64,000 nt of DNA. Source: Dactylonectria macrodidyma (taxonomy: Eukaryota; Ascomycota; Sordariomycetes; Hypocreales; Nectriaceae). Both the position numbers and the translations under genes were made by a program. Positions 42,656 through 53,900 of this stretch are shown here, one piece after another. Location: contig JAGMUV010000010.1 of the NCBI GenBank assembly GCA_020744425.1, forward strand, positions 806,001 through 870,000, read 5' to 3'. The notes under the pieces were generated by a model. The model did not search any database. It saw nothing but the letters and a program-made list of their open reading frames with translations, and was not told where the DNA came from. The first letter of the stretch is position 1. The number at the start of each line of letters is the position of its first letter.

Positions 42656-42659
42656 CATC

Positions 42660-43260
42660 ATTGCGCAGATGCGGCGTGGTAAAAATGCGCCGAGTACTAC
42701 AGCAACCAGCTGCTGAATTGGCAGAATCGATTCCCTGAAGATATTGACCTTCCACCGGCGTGCTATGCAGCTCAAATCCTCGATCCATATCGCAAATGAG
42801 TTTGGTTCTAGCAAGATCGGGTTCCTCACGTCGACGAAGAGAAGAAGAGGTGGTTTGATTACGCACAACCAATGGTGAAGGATTTCTAGCAGACAGAGTA
42901 TGAGGGAAGGTACTCTGTTGAGGCGCTACCACCACCGGCCAAGAAGGAGAGAGATCCTTGACCCAGCATTTGATCACCAGCGGGAACATAAGCGTATTCG
43001 AATAGACGCTCCAGTCTCCACAACTGATTTGTATGAACAATATATTTCTACCGACCGGCTCAGTGGCGACGGGGCAGATTGCGATGAGGTCATTGCGTAC
43101 TAGCTATCCAGTTATGGCTCCCAAAGAGGTCTCGCTCGCTTCGCTCTAGATCTGTTTGCGATCTCATCTATGTCAGATGAGAGCGAACGCCTTTTTAATA
43201 GCGCAAAGCTTACTATAGTTGATTGACGTGGTAGGCTGAAGGTAGACTTGAGCAGCAATA
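42660..43260 (+). pseudogene. Decayed hAT transposase (C-terminal half)
   Basis: One plus-strand reading with several stops gives KYYSNQLLNWQNRFPEDI, YAAQILDPYRK, EKKRWFDYAQPMVKDF, then LALDLFAISSMSDESERLFN with SAKLTIVD. The last block is the hAT dimerisation motif (usually ALD-x-LAIPAMSxExERxFSSA). Stops interrupt at least six places (for example after PYRK and after MVKDF), and a shift or gap precedes the last block. No terminal repeats were found, so the element is an old, immobile relic. Confidence 0.72.
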
Positions 43261-43358
43261 TATAGTCTTCAGGTGTACCTTGCTAAGCGTATTGGGAGTC
43301 TTTTAGAGAGTACCTTTTCTGTAGTGACAGCTTTCGCCTATCCAATCGGCAGAGGGTT

Positions 43359-43380
43359 AACCCGAGTATCCACTCGGGTT
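43359..43380. repeat. Perfect 9-bp hairpin
   Basis: AACCCGAGT (43359-43367), a 4-base loop ATCC, then ACTCGGGTT (43372-43380). It lies between the hAT relic and the phosphorylase-domain remnant. It could be a transcript hairpin or part of a transposon end. No poly-T follows, so it is not an obvious terminator. Confidence 0.4.
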
Positions 43381-43739
43381 CAGTTGCTGTCGGCAGGCGA
43401 CCTTGCCTTGCACATCATTCAACGCTTTGCGCCGGGCTGTATCCTTCCCAGCCTTTCCAACTAGTCGATATGACCTACAAGGTCCGTGATGAAGACGAGG
43501 TAGGAGCGCACAGGTATCTGGATGCGTTAACGATCGACATGAATTGACTTTTGTCCCATTGTAAACGTTAATTCTGCCTCAAAGCAGTGAGCCTCTCTTC
43601 TCGCAGACTCTGGGTCCTCCTTTGTGATGCGCTCGACGAGGCGCATGTCGTCTTTCATTCTCACGGTAAGTCTATCAAAGATGTCCTCGAGAAGAACAGG
43701 AGGTTGTAAGGCTCGTATAAGCGGCCGAACCCAAGCAGC

Positions 43740-44150
43740 AATAGGTTGAAGCAAGCCGAAGTCATCCATCTAACATCGAAAGAAAGCTACATAGCTGTCT
43801 CTAATCCATCAGGCTTGATATCACGATCCGAACGGCCTGACGACAAGGATGACCGGGCAGTTCATTACGACCTAATCGCTTCGACGGACCTGCTGATGAA
43901 GGACGCTTTGCTTCGGGATGGACTTGCGGCGGAGAAGGACGTTCTATGTTTTGAGATGGAAGCAGGGAGGCTGATGAACCACTTCCCTTGCCTAGTTATT
44001 CTCGGTATATGCGACTACTCGGATTCCCATAAAAATAAGTAGCTGCAAGGCTGTGTATCAATTGTGGCTGCTGCATACGCCAAGGATCTTCTCTATCAAA
44101 TAGCTCCAAATAGGGTTGAAGCTAAAAAGAAGCCGATGAAGTTGATTGAG
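43740..44150 (+). pseudogene. Remnant of a nucleoside-phosphorylase-type STAND N-terminal domain
   Basis: The reading AVHYDLIASTDLLMKDALL followed by CFEMEAGRLMN and LVILGICDYSDSHKNK is the end of the PNP_UDP_1 domain common at the start of fungal NACHT-ankyrin proteins. A TAG at 44040 follows KNK, after which the same frame continues with VAAAYAKDLLYQIAP, the normal end of the domain. The first half of the domain and any NACHT part are missing. A minus-strand ORF overlapping at 43527-43769 (DFGLLQPIAAWVRPL) is unrecognised. Confidence 0.75.
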
Positions 44151-44928
44151 AGACGGGTAATATCCAGAAGCAGGATCGGCTGGCGCTCGATCAGCGCGTC
44201 TAGTCCGGAGAGTGACCGGATTCATGACTCCTAGTCTGGGATGTGTGTCGGAGGAGATGCTGGCACATAGCCCTACAGCAGTCAGACAAGGCCATGCAAC
44301 GATCAAATTACTTACAAGACATGCCCGTGGCAGCTCTGAATGGCGCATATGCGGTGTCAGGCTGCCTACCCTATAGCCAACCTCTTCTGTACTTGAAAAC
44401 CGCAACCACAGTGTGCGAAATTGCTCGTGCTTAGACGGATAAATCCGCGTATTATTCTAGCCGCACTTCTCTGGATGTCTCTTTCTCATACTATCTATAC
44501 AACCACCTACTCGACTTGTTGGCTGCCAATGAGGCTTCATTCGCCCTAAGAGTTGACGATCACTCTGGGCCTCCTTGCACCCGACAGAGTCATGGCTCCC
44601 AAAATCAGGACAGAATGTTCAAATTGTTGTCACACAGAATCTCCATCACCTTTACCTACTTTAAATAGAACTATGACCTTTTCTATTTAAATTTTCTCTG
44701 CTATATAGCTCTGCCTTTAAAGGAGGCTTTGGCTTTGAGGGCTAACTGGAATTGGAAAATATCATATTTGAGTCTGTCCTTACATGTTATCTCCAGTTGC
44801 GCCATTATAGCCGGATAAAGCCGTTTTAAAATCATTTCATAATTCTCTTCTTAAATTTATACCTTTGACTAAATCTTCCTTTTTAATATATTCCTCTTGT
44901 AATTAAATGTAAAAGAAGGCATCTTCTT
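44151..44928. other. Intergenic, AT-rich stretch
   Basis: About 780 bases, AT-rich after 44600. No gene supported. It contains the 3' flank of the glycosyltransferase and forms the probable left edge of the polyketide cluster. Confidence 0.45.
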
Positions 44929-46473
44929 TTACACTTCAACTCCAGCAATTACTTCATTAATATTCTCCGCAATAACTCTAACAGGGTCAGAGGCCTCCAT
45001 CTCTGCTTGAACTCTTTGGGCAGCCTCCCTATACTTGGGATTAGAGAGAACCTCGTCAACGCCGGCCCGAAGAGCTTTACTCGTCGGGCTGCCCGTCCTG
45101 AGATTAACAGCCACACCAGCCCACTCAGCTATAGCACACATCTCAGGCTTATCCTCGCTGTCTCCTGCAACGACTAGAGGCGTTCCATGCGCAAGGCTGG
45201 GACGAACGCCGCCATACGCGCCATTTCCAACAAAAACGGAAGAGAGCGGGAGAATATCATCAAAGGGAAGATAATCTGCAACACGCGCGTTCTCGGGCAC
45301 GTGGATGCTCGAGTCTAGTGTCGCTCCCCGCTTGCCGAGCGCGACGACAACGAGGGTGTTTGGACGGTCCTTAAGTGCCTCCATCGTAGGTATGACGATG
45401 TCGTTCCAGTCCATGCGAACGGTGCCCTGGCAGACGAAGACGACGTCTTTTTTGGCCTCATTGTTCGCGACCTCGGTCCACCACCACGCGGGTTTGTCTG
45501 ACGACAAGACCGTTGTGTCGGTCGGCTTTGGGAGCTTCGGCATTCCTCCGGCGAACCGGATGGTCCTTGGTGCATCACTCCTCGGATACATCATCGAGGG
45601 CGGGCACATCTGTAAAAAGCGATCGGGCCACAGGAAGGGTGCATCGGCGAAGAAGCCATCGACTGATTCTCCACCAAGGTCCTTCAAAATGTCATTGAAG
45701 AGTGTTTGTGCCTTTGAAAAGATGGATTTGAGCTGCTCCAGAATTGTTGCATACTGGGCGACCTCTCTACGCAAAGCAGTCAGCACTCGGGGACGTGTCG
45801 GGGGAAAATATCCCTGTTTTGATCATGGGGCATGGAGGGGGTCAAGAAAATGGCCATTACATACGCAGCAGACGTGGGTGGCGGTAGACCTGTCCCATAT
45901 GGAGCGGTATCGACGCTGCTCAGCGATATGGGATTGATGCCAATACCAATAAACCCGTCAGGCTTCACACCTCTGGCACCTTTCATGAGGGGGAGCGAGC
46001 CTAAGAAGGCAGACTCGTTGAGCAGAACAACAGGTCTGTTAGGATGCTGCTCCTTTAGCATCGTGATGGCCTTCTGGACTGCGACGAGTTGGTCGGGTAT
46101 GACTTTGACGAAACTCTGCTCAATGGTCCAAGCAAATTGCTCTGGTCCAGGTGGCATGGAAACCCTCTCAGGCCATTTCGTGTCACGGTCCTCGTCCGCG
46201 TAGTCTCCATAACCCTGGATAGCAACGTAGCTGCATCCGGCATCCTCGAAGTGCTCCCGATAAGCACTGGCAGAAACAGCTGTGACTTCGTACCCATCAA
46301 GAACAAGGGCCTGCCAATACGTCAGTCTTTTATGACGAGGAAATTGGAAGGGTGGCTTTCAAAAAAGGAATTAAAAAAAATTTGACTACCTTGGCAATAG
46401 TCTTCATGGGATTGGCATGACCCGTGCCCGGAGTACAGGTCAAGACGACCAGTGGCTTTGTGGAAGCCGCCAT
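44929..46473 (-). CDS. Glycosyltransferase, GT1/MGT-like
   Basis: About 470-aa cytosolic enzyme that transfers a sugar from a nucleotide donor to a small acceptor. Seen: an N-terminal Rossmann strand PLVVLTCTPGTGHANPM with the acceptor-side catalytic His region, a middle acceptor domain, then FVCQGTVRMDWNDIVIPTMEAL and the donor-site block GNGAYGGVRPSLAHGTPLVVAGDSEDKPEM, very like bacterial macrolide glycosyltransferases. Introns at 46311-46389 and 45814-45860. The second is easy to miss: without it the frame seems to break at 45780, with it PPTSAAY joins GYFPPTRPRVL. It opens the inferred cluster and is divergent from the acyltransferase. Confidence 0.85.
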
Positions 46474-47536
46474 GATGGGCTGCTGCTGAGTAAGTAGAAG
46501 ATGGGGAACTGGAGGGGTTTGAGAGGACGATTTGGCGGAGCAGGAAAACCAGGCTGTCCGATAGGAGGCGAAGATTTTGAGTGATTGAGAAATACAGTGT
46601 AGACCTTCCTGACCTTAAAGTATTAGCCACAGGAAACTCGTGCACGGTTGGACCTTGGAGGGCCGGGGTTCTTCGTAAGAATCACCTCGATATCTAGAGA
46701 ACTTGTCAGTCCGTGTTCCTCCACAGTGCAGTACTGTACAGGGTCTAATCTGTACTATTCTCTCTGTCTCCAACACACTTGTACTTACAGAGCACCTACA
46801 CTACATACCGATAGGTGTACGCAAGGAGGGCGACTCGCCATGGAGTGAGCCAGCGCCCGACCAGTTATCAGCGAAATCTGCTGTCGCAGGGTAAGCTCAA
46901 TTCAGTCAGCACTCCCCACCACAGTCCACGATAGAGGGGCACTATGTAGCAACGCAGCCATATGGGCGGTGATAAAAAAAGTAATATTGTTAGGTACTGG
47001 AAACCTCGTATTAGCGGAATTAGGATACGCAAAGCGGTAAGCAGTAGTTACTTGTGGCATGAACTGGACCAATTAAACCTGAAGAAAAAGCGTGCCGGCA
47101 TAAGCCAACAATCGAAATCCCTGGCCTTGCTGTGATTGACACACCCCCTCCCTGGAGGATCAAGTACCATGCAGCGAACCTCTTATCAGCACTGTGAAAG
47201 GGAAGAGGCCTGAGCACCCAGCCCCTACTATGTACGTACTTGTACTTTGTACTTATGTTCGGATTTCAACTAACTTATTTCCCTGTCGGCAAGGCACCGT
47301 ACAAAATGCCTCGGCTCTCCCACCACGCCTTCATAACACAGTAATTAATTCCCTAGCGATATACGGATACTCGAATACTACTAAAGCCGATTGACAACAA
47401 GAAGGAGCTCTCCACATTTGCCCCTACTTCCCGGCACCTACTAGCAAGTACCTTCTCCCACTGCACTTTTCGGAGCCTGTCAACTTCAAGCCCGCAATAG
47501 TAAGTGATTGTTGGTGCTCCTCAAGCGGCGAACAAG
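46474..47536. promoter_or_regulatory. Divergent promoter region, glycosyltransferase / acyltransferase
   Basis: About 1.06 kb between two divergent start codons, so both genes are probably driven from here. No gene is supported inside it. No convincing operator was picked out. Confidence 0.45.
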
Positions 47537-48859
47537 ATGGCGCCGGCAAAATCTGTTGTTCCCCCTGGCCGCAAATATTGGCTCGACAACCTGAGAGGTG
47601 TCATGACGACCATTGTGATCCTCAATCACACGGCAGCGGCATATGGCGGGGGGGGCACTCACCCCAACCCGGCCGGCTTCACCAAAACATCACCAATCCT
47701 GTTGCCGTATGTCGCGTTCCATTACGCATACGGCTTGGGACAGTTCTTCTGGCTGTCTGGGAATCTGACGGCCAAGTCGCTGTCAAAGGGTTCGTGGCGA
47801 GAATTCGCGACGAGCAAGCTCCTGAGGCTAGGACTTCCCGCGTTGCTGTACTCGGTCTTCCTGGAGCCGCTGCAAGCCATCGCGCTGCGTCCCCGGCTCC
47901 AAGGTGGCCTCCGCTCCAACCTGAAGGACTACTGGAAAGCTGTTCGCGACTTCAAGGGCTGGCTGACGCCGGGAGCGGGGACTGTCTGGTACACTATGAC
48001 ACTCCTCATCTTCGACCTCTGCGCACTTGTCCTTCAGCGCTGCCTCCGTCTTTTTAGCAACGGGCGTGCCAAGTCATCTGAGTTTTCGAAATTGGCCAAG
48101 TTTTACGGCCAGCTGTGTCGCTGGGGCTGGCTGGTAGTTGCTGCGTCCAGGTTCTTGGTCAGCACCCGGTTTCCCTTCGGCTATGAACTGCCCGTCGTCA
48201 ATGTCCAGCCATACTACCTTCCTCAGCATATCTATGGGTACGTGCTTGGCTTCATGGCTTCTTATCTGGGAAAGCCTCGTATGTCGAGCCTCTATGACAA
48301 ACAGTCCGGACCCCTCGGAAAGCTGTCAATGGCCAAGGCTAGCGCCATTTCTCTGGCAGCATTGCCAATTGTCTTCCTTCCCGGATGGCTGAGGTCCAAG
48401 AGGGCCAACAAGAAGAGTGACAACACCAAAGAAAAAGACACCAAGGACACCGACTCGCCTCCAACCGATATTGAAAGGGGCCTGCAATTATCGGGCTGGA
48501 CTTCGGACGCAGCACTGTTCGCCCTCTGGAACGAGTTCACTTTCAACACTGTTGGGCCGGCCTTCATGTCCCTTTGGGAACGGAATTATAACCAACCCGG
48601 AAAACAGAGGTTGTGGTCCCCTCGTTACGCTTACGCAGCATACCTGCTTCATTCGCCAATCTCGTGGTTCGTGGGGCAGAGTTTGCACACACTCATGTGC
48701 CGGGGAGGGGAGAGGCCAGCTTGGATGGATTCAGAAACATGGCAGAACCTTGGACCTCTAGTTATGACCACAACCGCCGGCTATATCGAAGTTGCGGCCT
48801 CCTTTGGAGCTGGTTTGCTGTTGATAGACTACGTACCAGGTGCTGGCGCCATTATCTAG
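47537..48859 (+). CDS. Membrane acyltransferase 3 family protein
   Basis: 440-aa multi-pass membrane protein without intron. Seen: an N-terminal YWLDNLRGVMTTIVILNHT (family L-D-x-L-R ... NH, with the catalytic His), FFWLSGNLTAKSLSKGS, an RLGLPALLYSVF segment, and further hydrophobic segments to the C-terminal YIEVAASFGAGLLLIDYV. The cytosolic loop near residues 285-315 is Lys/Asp-rich. The family moves acyl groups from acyl-CoA onto sugars and other small molecules. It is convergent with the decarboxylase gene, 100 bases away. In a cluster with a glycosyltransferase, acylation of a sugar-bearing product is a fair guess. The start at 47537 (MAPAKSV) was preferred to 47504. Confidence 0.83.
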   Translation: MAPAKSVVPPGRKYWLDNLRGVMTTIVILNHTAAAYGGGGTHPNPAGFTKTSPILLPYVAFHYAYGLGQFFWLSGNLTAKSLSKGSWREFATSKLLRLGLPALLYSVFLEPLQAIALRPRLQGGLRSNLKDYWKAVRDFKGWLTPGAGTVWYTMTLLIFDLCALVLQRCLRLFSNGRAKSSEFSKLAKFYGQLCRWGWLVVAASRFLVSTRFPFGYELPVVNVQPYYLPQHIYGYVLGFMASYLGKPRMSSLYDKQSGPLGKLSMAKASAISLAALPIVFLPGWLRSKRANKKSDNTKEKDTKDTDSPPTDIERGLQLSGWTSDAALFALWNEFTFNTVGPAFMSLWERNYNQPGKQRLWSPRYAYAAYLLHSPISWFVGQSLHTLMCRGGERPAWMDSETWQNLGPLVMTTTAGYIEVAASFGAGLLLIDYVPGAGAII

Positions 48860-48958
48860 TCTTCCGAGGTACGGCCTTGTTAGAATGGCTCTTTAAGTAA
48901 TTTCGCTCTGGCCTAGGATGACTTGTAGGGTTGCCCACATAAACTATTTCAGGGAGAT

Positions 48959-50040
48959 TCAAAGACCTAGGAGCCTCTCTGCGTTATTTAGATACACATC
49001 GTTCCGTTGGCTTTCGTTGAAGAGTTCCTCACAACCCGCCTTAATCTGCTCTGCTAGACCAACCACAACCTTGTCCGGGGTAAAAGGATAGTCCGTTCCA
49101 TAGATCAGTCTCTGCTCTCCACCATCCCCCAGAATCCTGAGAAGACCGTGGATCTGATTGGGAAAAGGAAATCCGGCCAGATCAAAGAAGAACCTCTCCC
49201 GAAGTAATCTCCGAAACTCGGCGCTCTGGCTCTCCCCTCCCGTTGTGAGAGTGGCAAAAGCGCCGATGCGATCCAAGATGGAGGGCAACGTGCAACCGCA
49301 ATGCGACATGATGAATTTGATATGAGGATACTTTGCGACAGTGCCCGAGAGGAGTAGGTTGGCGACGGCACGTGTCTCATCAAACATAAACTCCATCATG
49401 GGACGAGGATACTTGTCAAGTGGTTTGACTGTCTGCGCTTCTTCCTGGGAATCGGGTCCTGTTGCAGCAAGCACATTGCAACTGGTGGGATGGATGAACA
49501 AGACAGCCTTGCGAGAGTTGAGATGCGCGAAGACGGGATCAAGTACCTGGTCCCCGAGATAGACGCCATTCGCGTTGGACAGAACTGCAAAGCCTACTGC
49601 CGCGAGCTTATCTAGGGCATGGTCGATCTCGGCGATGGACTCATTGACGGACGGGAGTGGCAGCGAGGCAAAGAACCGAAAGTGGGAGGGGTGATCAGCA
49701 CAGATCGCAGACAGCTCCTCGTTGCTTTGGCGGGTCATGCGTGCAGCACGTCCGCCATGGTTCGGCGTGAGATGCGTTCCTGGAGATGTGATGCTCAAGA
49801 TCGACTTGCTAATGTTCAGCTTCTTCATGAGGGCAATGTGCTGCTCTGGGTTCCACGCCTGCCCACGTAGGTCGTCAGTGAGAGCCGGGGCCACATTGAA
49901 TTCATCCGTAAATAGTATCTAACAAGAGTACGTACAGGGAGGGCAGGCATCCCATCAGGCTTCTCATGGCCGTTGTCGATAGCATACTGGCGATACCCCG
50001 GAGCCACAGCATGGCAATGAACGTCAATTCTCCGTTCCAT
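48959..50040 (-). CDS. Amidohydrolase-2 family decarboxylase, 6-methylsalicylate-decarboxylase-like
   Basis: About 340-aa metal-dependent decarboxylase of aromatic acids. Seen: the metal-binding H-x-H in RIDVHCHAV, then PDGMPALP joined to AWNPEQHIALM by an intron (donor GTACGT, acceptor GGGCAG, about 49870-49935), SILSITSPGTHLTP, a third His in VLFIHPTSC, SHCGCTLP, and the Asp in YGTDYPF, ending NAERLLGL. These blocks match the ACMSD-like enzymes that decarboxylate 6-methylsalicylate or orsellinate in fungal clusters (patG/yanB type, orsB in Aspergillus nidulans, named from memory). It fits a PKS that releases an aromatic carboxylic acid by its TE. Confidence 0.85.
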
Positions 50041-50902
50041 TTGAAGATCTGCTGTTACCGCAGGGGGTGCTTCAAACTTCTCTAATGTGGATTACTGCGA
50101 GGGAACAGCTTTCATACCCGTGATGCCGGCCTTACATACATACCAGTGCAGCACTTCGGGGGTACCATCCCGGTCTGGATCGGGGCTCCGCACTACGGGA
50201 GCGTTCAATGTACGGTGATTACCGTACGCTTCACTCGGGAGGTGTCATGGTGCCTTCTCCTACTCCTAGTCCCGGACGTACCTCTAGATCGGCAACAAGT
50301 CTCGAACTAGCTCACCGAGCTGACTGCATATCGTGACCCACATGTTGTGCCGCCCTCATGCCTCGGTGATACAAGGAACTTTTGAGGTAGTACGGAGGAT
50401 TCTTATCCACGTACGCGCTTACGACTACCGGGAGCTGCGCACATGCCACATTGCCGGGGTAAGGCGGATCAAAGTTTGGGACCAAAGGGAGAAATACGTA
50501 GCATGCTCTACAATGACGTGCTCGACATTATTTGTACCGTGATCGGCTAAAACGTGTTTATCGTATTGTCCGCAGCCAAATAGGATGGTAGATAGATTTG
50601 TTTTAAGGGATGTATGCAGTAATGGATATATGCATACTGTCGGGCAGTACCACACGGAGAGTACCCTTACCCTTCCACTGCATATGTTTGCCGAGGTACT
50701 TTGTGACAGCTTGTAAGCGCTTTTGAGGTAGAAATGTTGAAGGGGTACGGAGTGTCACTTCCTTGGCATAATATCACTCCAAGGAATCATCAGCCGCCTG
50801 GGCCTTGGAACCTTCATTCCATCGTACACATACATTGATCAATACTTTTATCGAGCACTAAGCTACCTCGGCTATCTAACAGACTTGCAAAATCTTTTCC
50901 GC
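50041..50902. other. Intergenic region upstream of the decarboxylase
   Basis: About 860 bases. It contains a symmetric CGG-type site at 50213-50224 (listed separately). Otherwise no gene or repeat is supported. Confidence 0.45.
50213..50224. promoter_or_regulatory. CGG-N6-CCG palindromic site, Zn2Cys6-type operator candidate
   Basis: CGGTGATTACCG, set in the larger inverted repeat GTACGGT-GATT-ACCGTAC (50210-50227), is 173 bases upstream of the decarboxylase start. Inverted CGG triplets spaced by a few bases are the usual site of Zn2Cys6 dimers. No protein can be assigned; the site is seen, its use is inferred. Confidence 0.4.
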
Positions 50903-53900
50903 TCATTTGAAGCTAGGCATCGTGTTGACGGCCTCTGACCCCATCTGAATTTCATCAGCCCCGATCTGGCTTTCACCTTCACCCGAACGGTAAAGTGTGC
51001 TGAATGATGAATAGGGGTCATTAAGCAGTGACTTGGGCGGTCCAATCTCAATGAGACGACCAGATTCAAGCACCATGACTGTGTCAAATTCGACCAAGCT
51101 TTGTAAACGATGGGCGATCATTATAATCGTTCGGCCCGGAAACCCTTCTTGAATGACCCTCTGGATTGTAGCATCCGTGGTGGCATCGATGCTGTTGCAT
51201 ATTAGAATACAACAAATGTGACAAGAGATTTTGAAACTGTCAACACTTACTGGCCCGTTGGCTCGTCCAGTATTAGGACATTGCTCTTCCGTAAGAGGGC
51301 TCGCGCGAGGCAAAAAAGTTGCCTCTGACCATGTGAAAGCGAGTCATCTTCTAGTACCACATCTAGCCCTCCGAGTGATACTACTTTGCTCCACATGTCG
51401 ACTTGCACTAGGGCCTGCACCATCTCATTTTGTGAGACTTGGTCATTCCAGGGGTTCAGGTTCTCCCGTATCGTTCCATCGAACAAGAAAGGTTCTTGCG
51501 TGACGCAATTGAGCTTGGAGCGAATGATTTCCGGGTTCATGGTCGAGATGTCAGTGCCATCGATGAGTATACGCCCTTGGTGACAAGGTAGAAGGCGTAA
51601 CAGCGCAGCCATGAGACTACTTTTACCACTGTGGCGTAATACCATGGTCAGTCACGCATGACGGCGAAAGAGTGCCGCGAAAAACTAACCTGCCAGTTCG
51701 CCCACAAATCCCAACACTCTTGCCAGGTTTCACAGAAAATGTAACGTTTTTCAAGGCTAGACTCGGACTGCCTTGCGTGTGTTGGCTTTTCCTCGTTAGT
51801 CCGATGAACAATACCCGAGGAAATATCCACTTACTCGTAGGTCGCACTGACGTCTTCAAAAGTGATACTACCGCTTGAAGGCCACTCATCAGCGAGCGCG
51901 GTTCCTTGTTGACCCAGGTGATCCTCTCGTGGAGTCTCGTGCGTAAACCTGTAGGTACGTGACACGGCTCCTAAAGACGTTTCCATCTCGGTCCACTGCA
52001 TGACAAGGTCGCTCAGGCCTTTTGTCAGCGTCGTAACCTGGACAACGGCCAGACCTACCAAGCCGGCGCTGACCTGTGTTCGCAGGGTAATAGCCAGGCC
52101 TATGACGACTACCTCCATGCCAGTGACTATGAGTGCGAGTACTAGAATAAGCCACCGTTGGACACAGAAAAGGAGGTAGTACGGTTTCTGCGACGAGTCC
52201 AGGAGGGAGAAGCTCTTCTGGACATATGCCCGGCTCCAACCAAAAGCATGGATGGTCGTAATACCCTGGATTGTATCGAGAAACAAAGATACTATCGGTG
52301 CCTTTAATTCTATTCTGTTGGTCAATTGAAGTAGACGTCAGCCTTTGGTAAAGAGTTTTTATCTAGCCGGAGAAGTAGATAAGGACTGACTCGAGAAGTC
52401 GCAACTGTCTGGAAGTACGCAAATACAACAGCTGGAGAATATACAGGACGGCAGCAAGCACCGGTACAGCTATAGCCATGTACGAGACGGCTGCTACTGC
52501 AATGCCGATACTTGAGAGACATGCGAGGAGAGCTAGGACATGTGTAAGTCAGAAATACTTGTGTTTATTGGAATATTATGACCGAGCGCCGGGATATGCT
52601 CACCAAGCAAAGTCAGTAGTATGTTGAGGGGCAACTGCCAGTCACAAAGGCGGATATCTTGGCTGAACCTGTTCAAATGGTTAGTCATGACGGCAGAATT
52701 TTCGAGAGAACCTCACAAACCTACCGGTTCACTAGAGAGCCTATATCTTCCGTACTCGAAATGGTTGACATTGGGGCACTGGTAATCAATGGTATTAGCG
52801 TACGAGCATATACGTAATTACAAGGATGAACCTCCAGCAAGTAGATCTTACCTCATAGCGGCCGCAAGCAATTCTGCGTGCATGGTCTTGGATGCTTTGG
52901 AAGCCAACTTGGTGAAGAAGAAACTTGTCCAGGTTAGAAGAAATATCAGGTAACTCGGCCATTAACTGCCTGAAACACTCACATTGGCGTAAAAAGCATT
53001 CCCAGAGTGATCAGCACGGCCCAAGTAGCATACAGGCCAAGCCAGTATCCAAGACCATGGCTACCATTCGTATCCTCGGCCCACCAAGTGAGCCAGACCA
53101 CAAAGATGGCATTGAATACGACGTAGAAGAGAGCACCGAGAACGAATATAGAAAAGTTGAGCCAGCCCATAGAGCCGAGGTAGAATGCGTACGACCTCCA
53201 GTCACCTTTCTGTCTTCGCAGGTCCTTGACCTGAGCCTGGTACTCTCCCAGACCGACTTCAAGGGCAGGTCCAGGGACTGGTGTTTCTTCCTCTGACGTC
53301 GGTTTTGAAGGGTCTAGAATCTGGCGCTGAGCAAAGGATTCGTGTCGTTCCGCAAGTTGCTCATACGTGCCCGAGTCGATAATTTCACCATGCTTGTTCA
53401 TCAACAATACCTGGTCCATCAGCTGCAGAATCTGCACTGCGTGAGTGGCCAGCACTACAGACGCTCCCTTTGAGCGGAGGATACCGTTCCTGCCAAAGAC
53501 CTTGTCTGCCACTGCAGACAGTGTGCGGCCATCAAGGGCGCTTGTGACGTCGTCAAAAATAACACGCGACTTATTAGAGTACAATGCTCGAGCAATAGCC
53601 TAATAAGGATGTGTCAGTGTCGAAATGGTGGATTACACGTTGAAGATTGTTACTCCAAGATCACGTCATCACTCACAATTCGCTGTCTCTGTCCGCCACT
53701 TAGTCTCGATCCTCTGCTGCCGACCGCAGCAGCGTCGCCTCCAGGGGTGCGGCCTATGTCCACGTCGAGCTCGCAACTCCGAATGACGGATTGATACCAT
53801 GGATTATTCAATTCTGCTTGGCCAACGATGTTGTCGCGAATAGTTCCCTCGTAAATCCAGGGTGTTTGCGAACAGTATGCTATGTCTTTGGACGAGAATG

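Noticed and set aside
45780..45860. An apparent frameshift in the glycosyltransferase
   Set aside because: A 47-base GT-AG intron (45814-45860) restores the frame, so the gene is intact.
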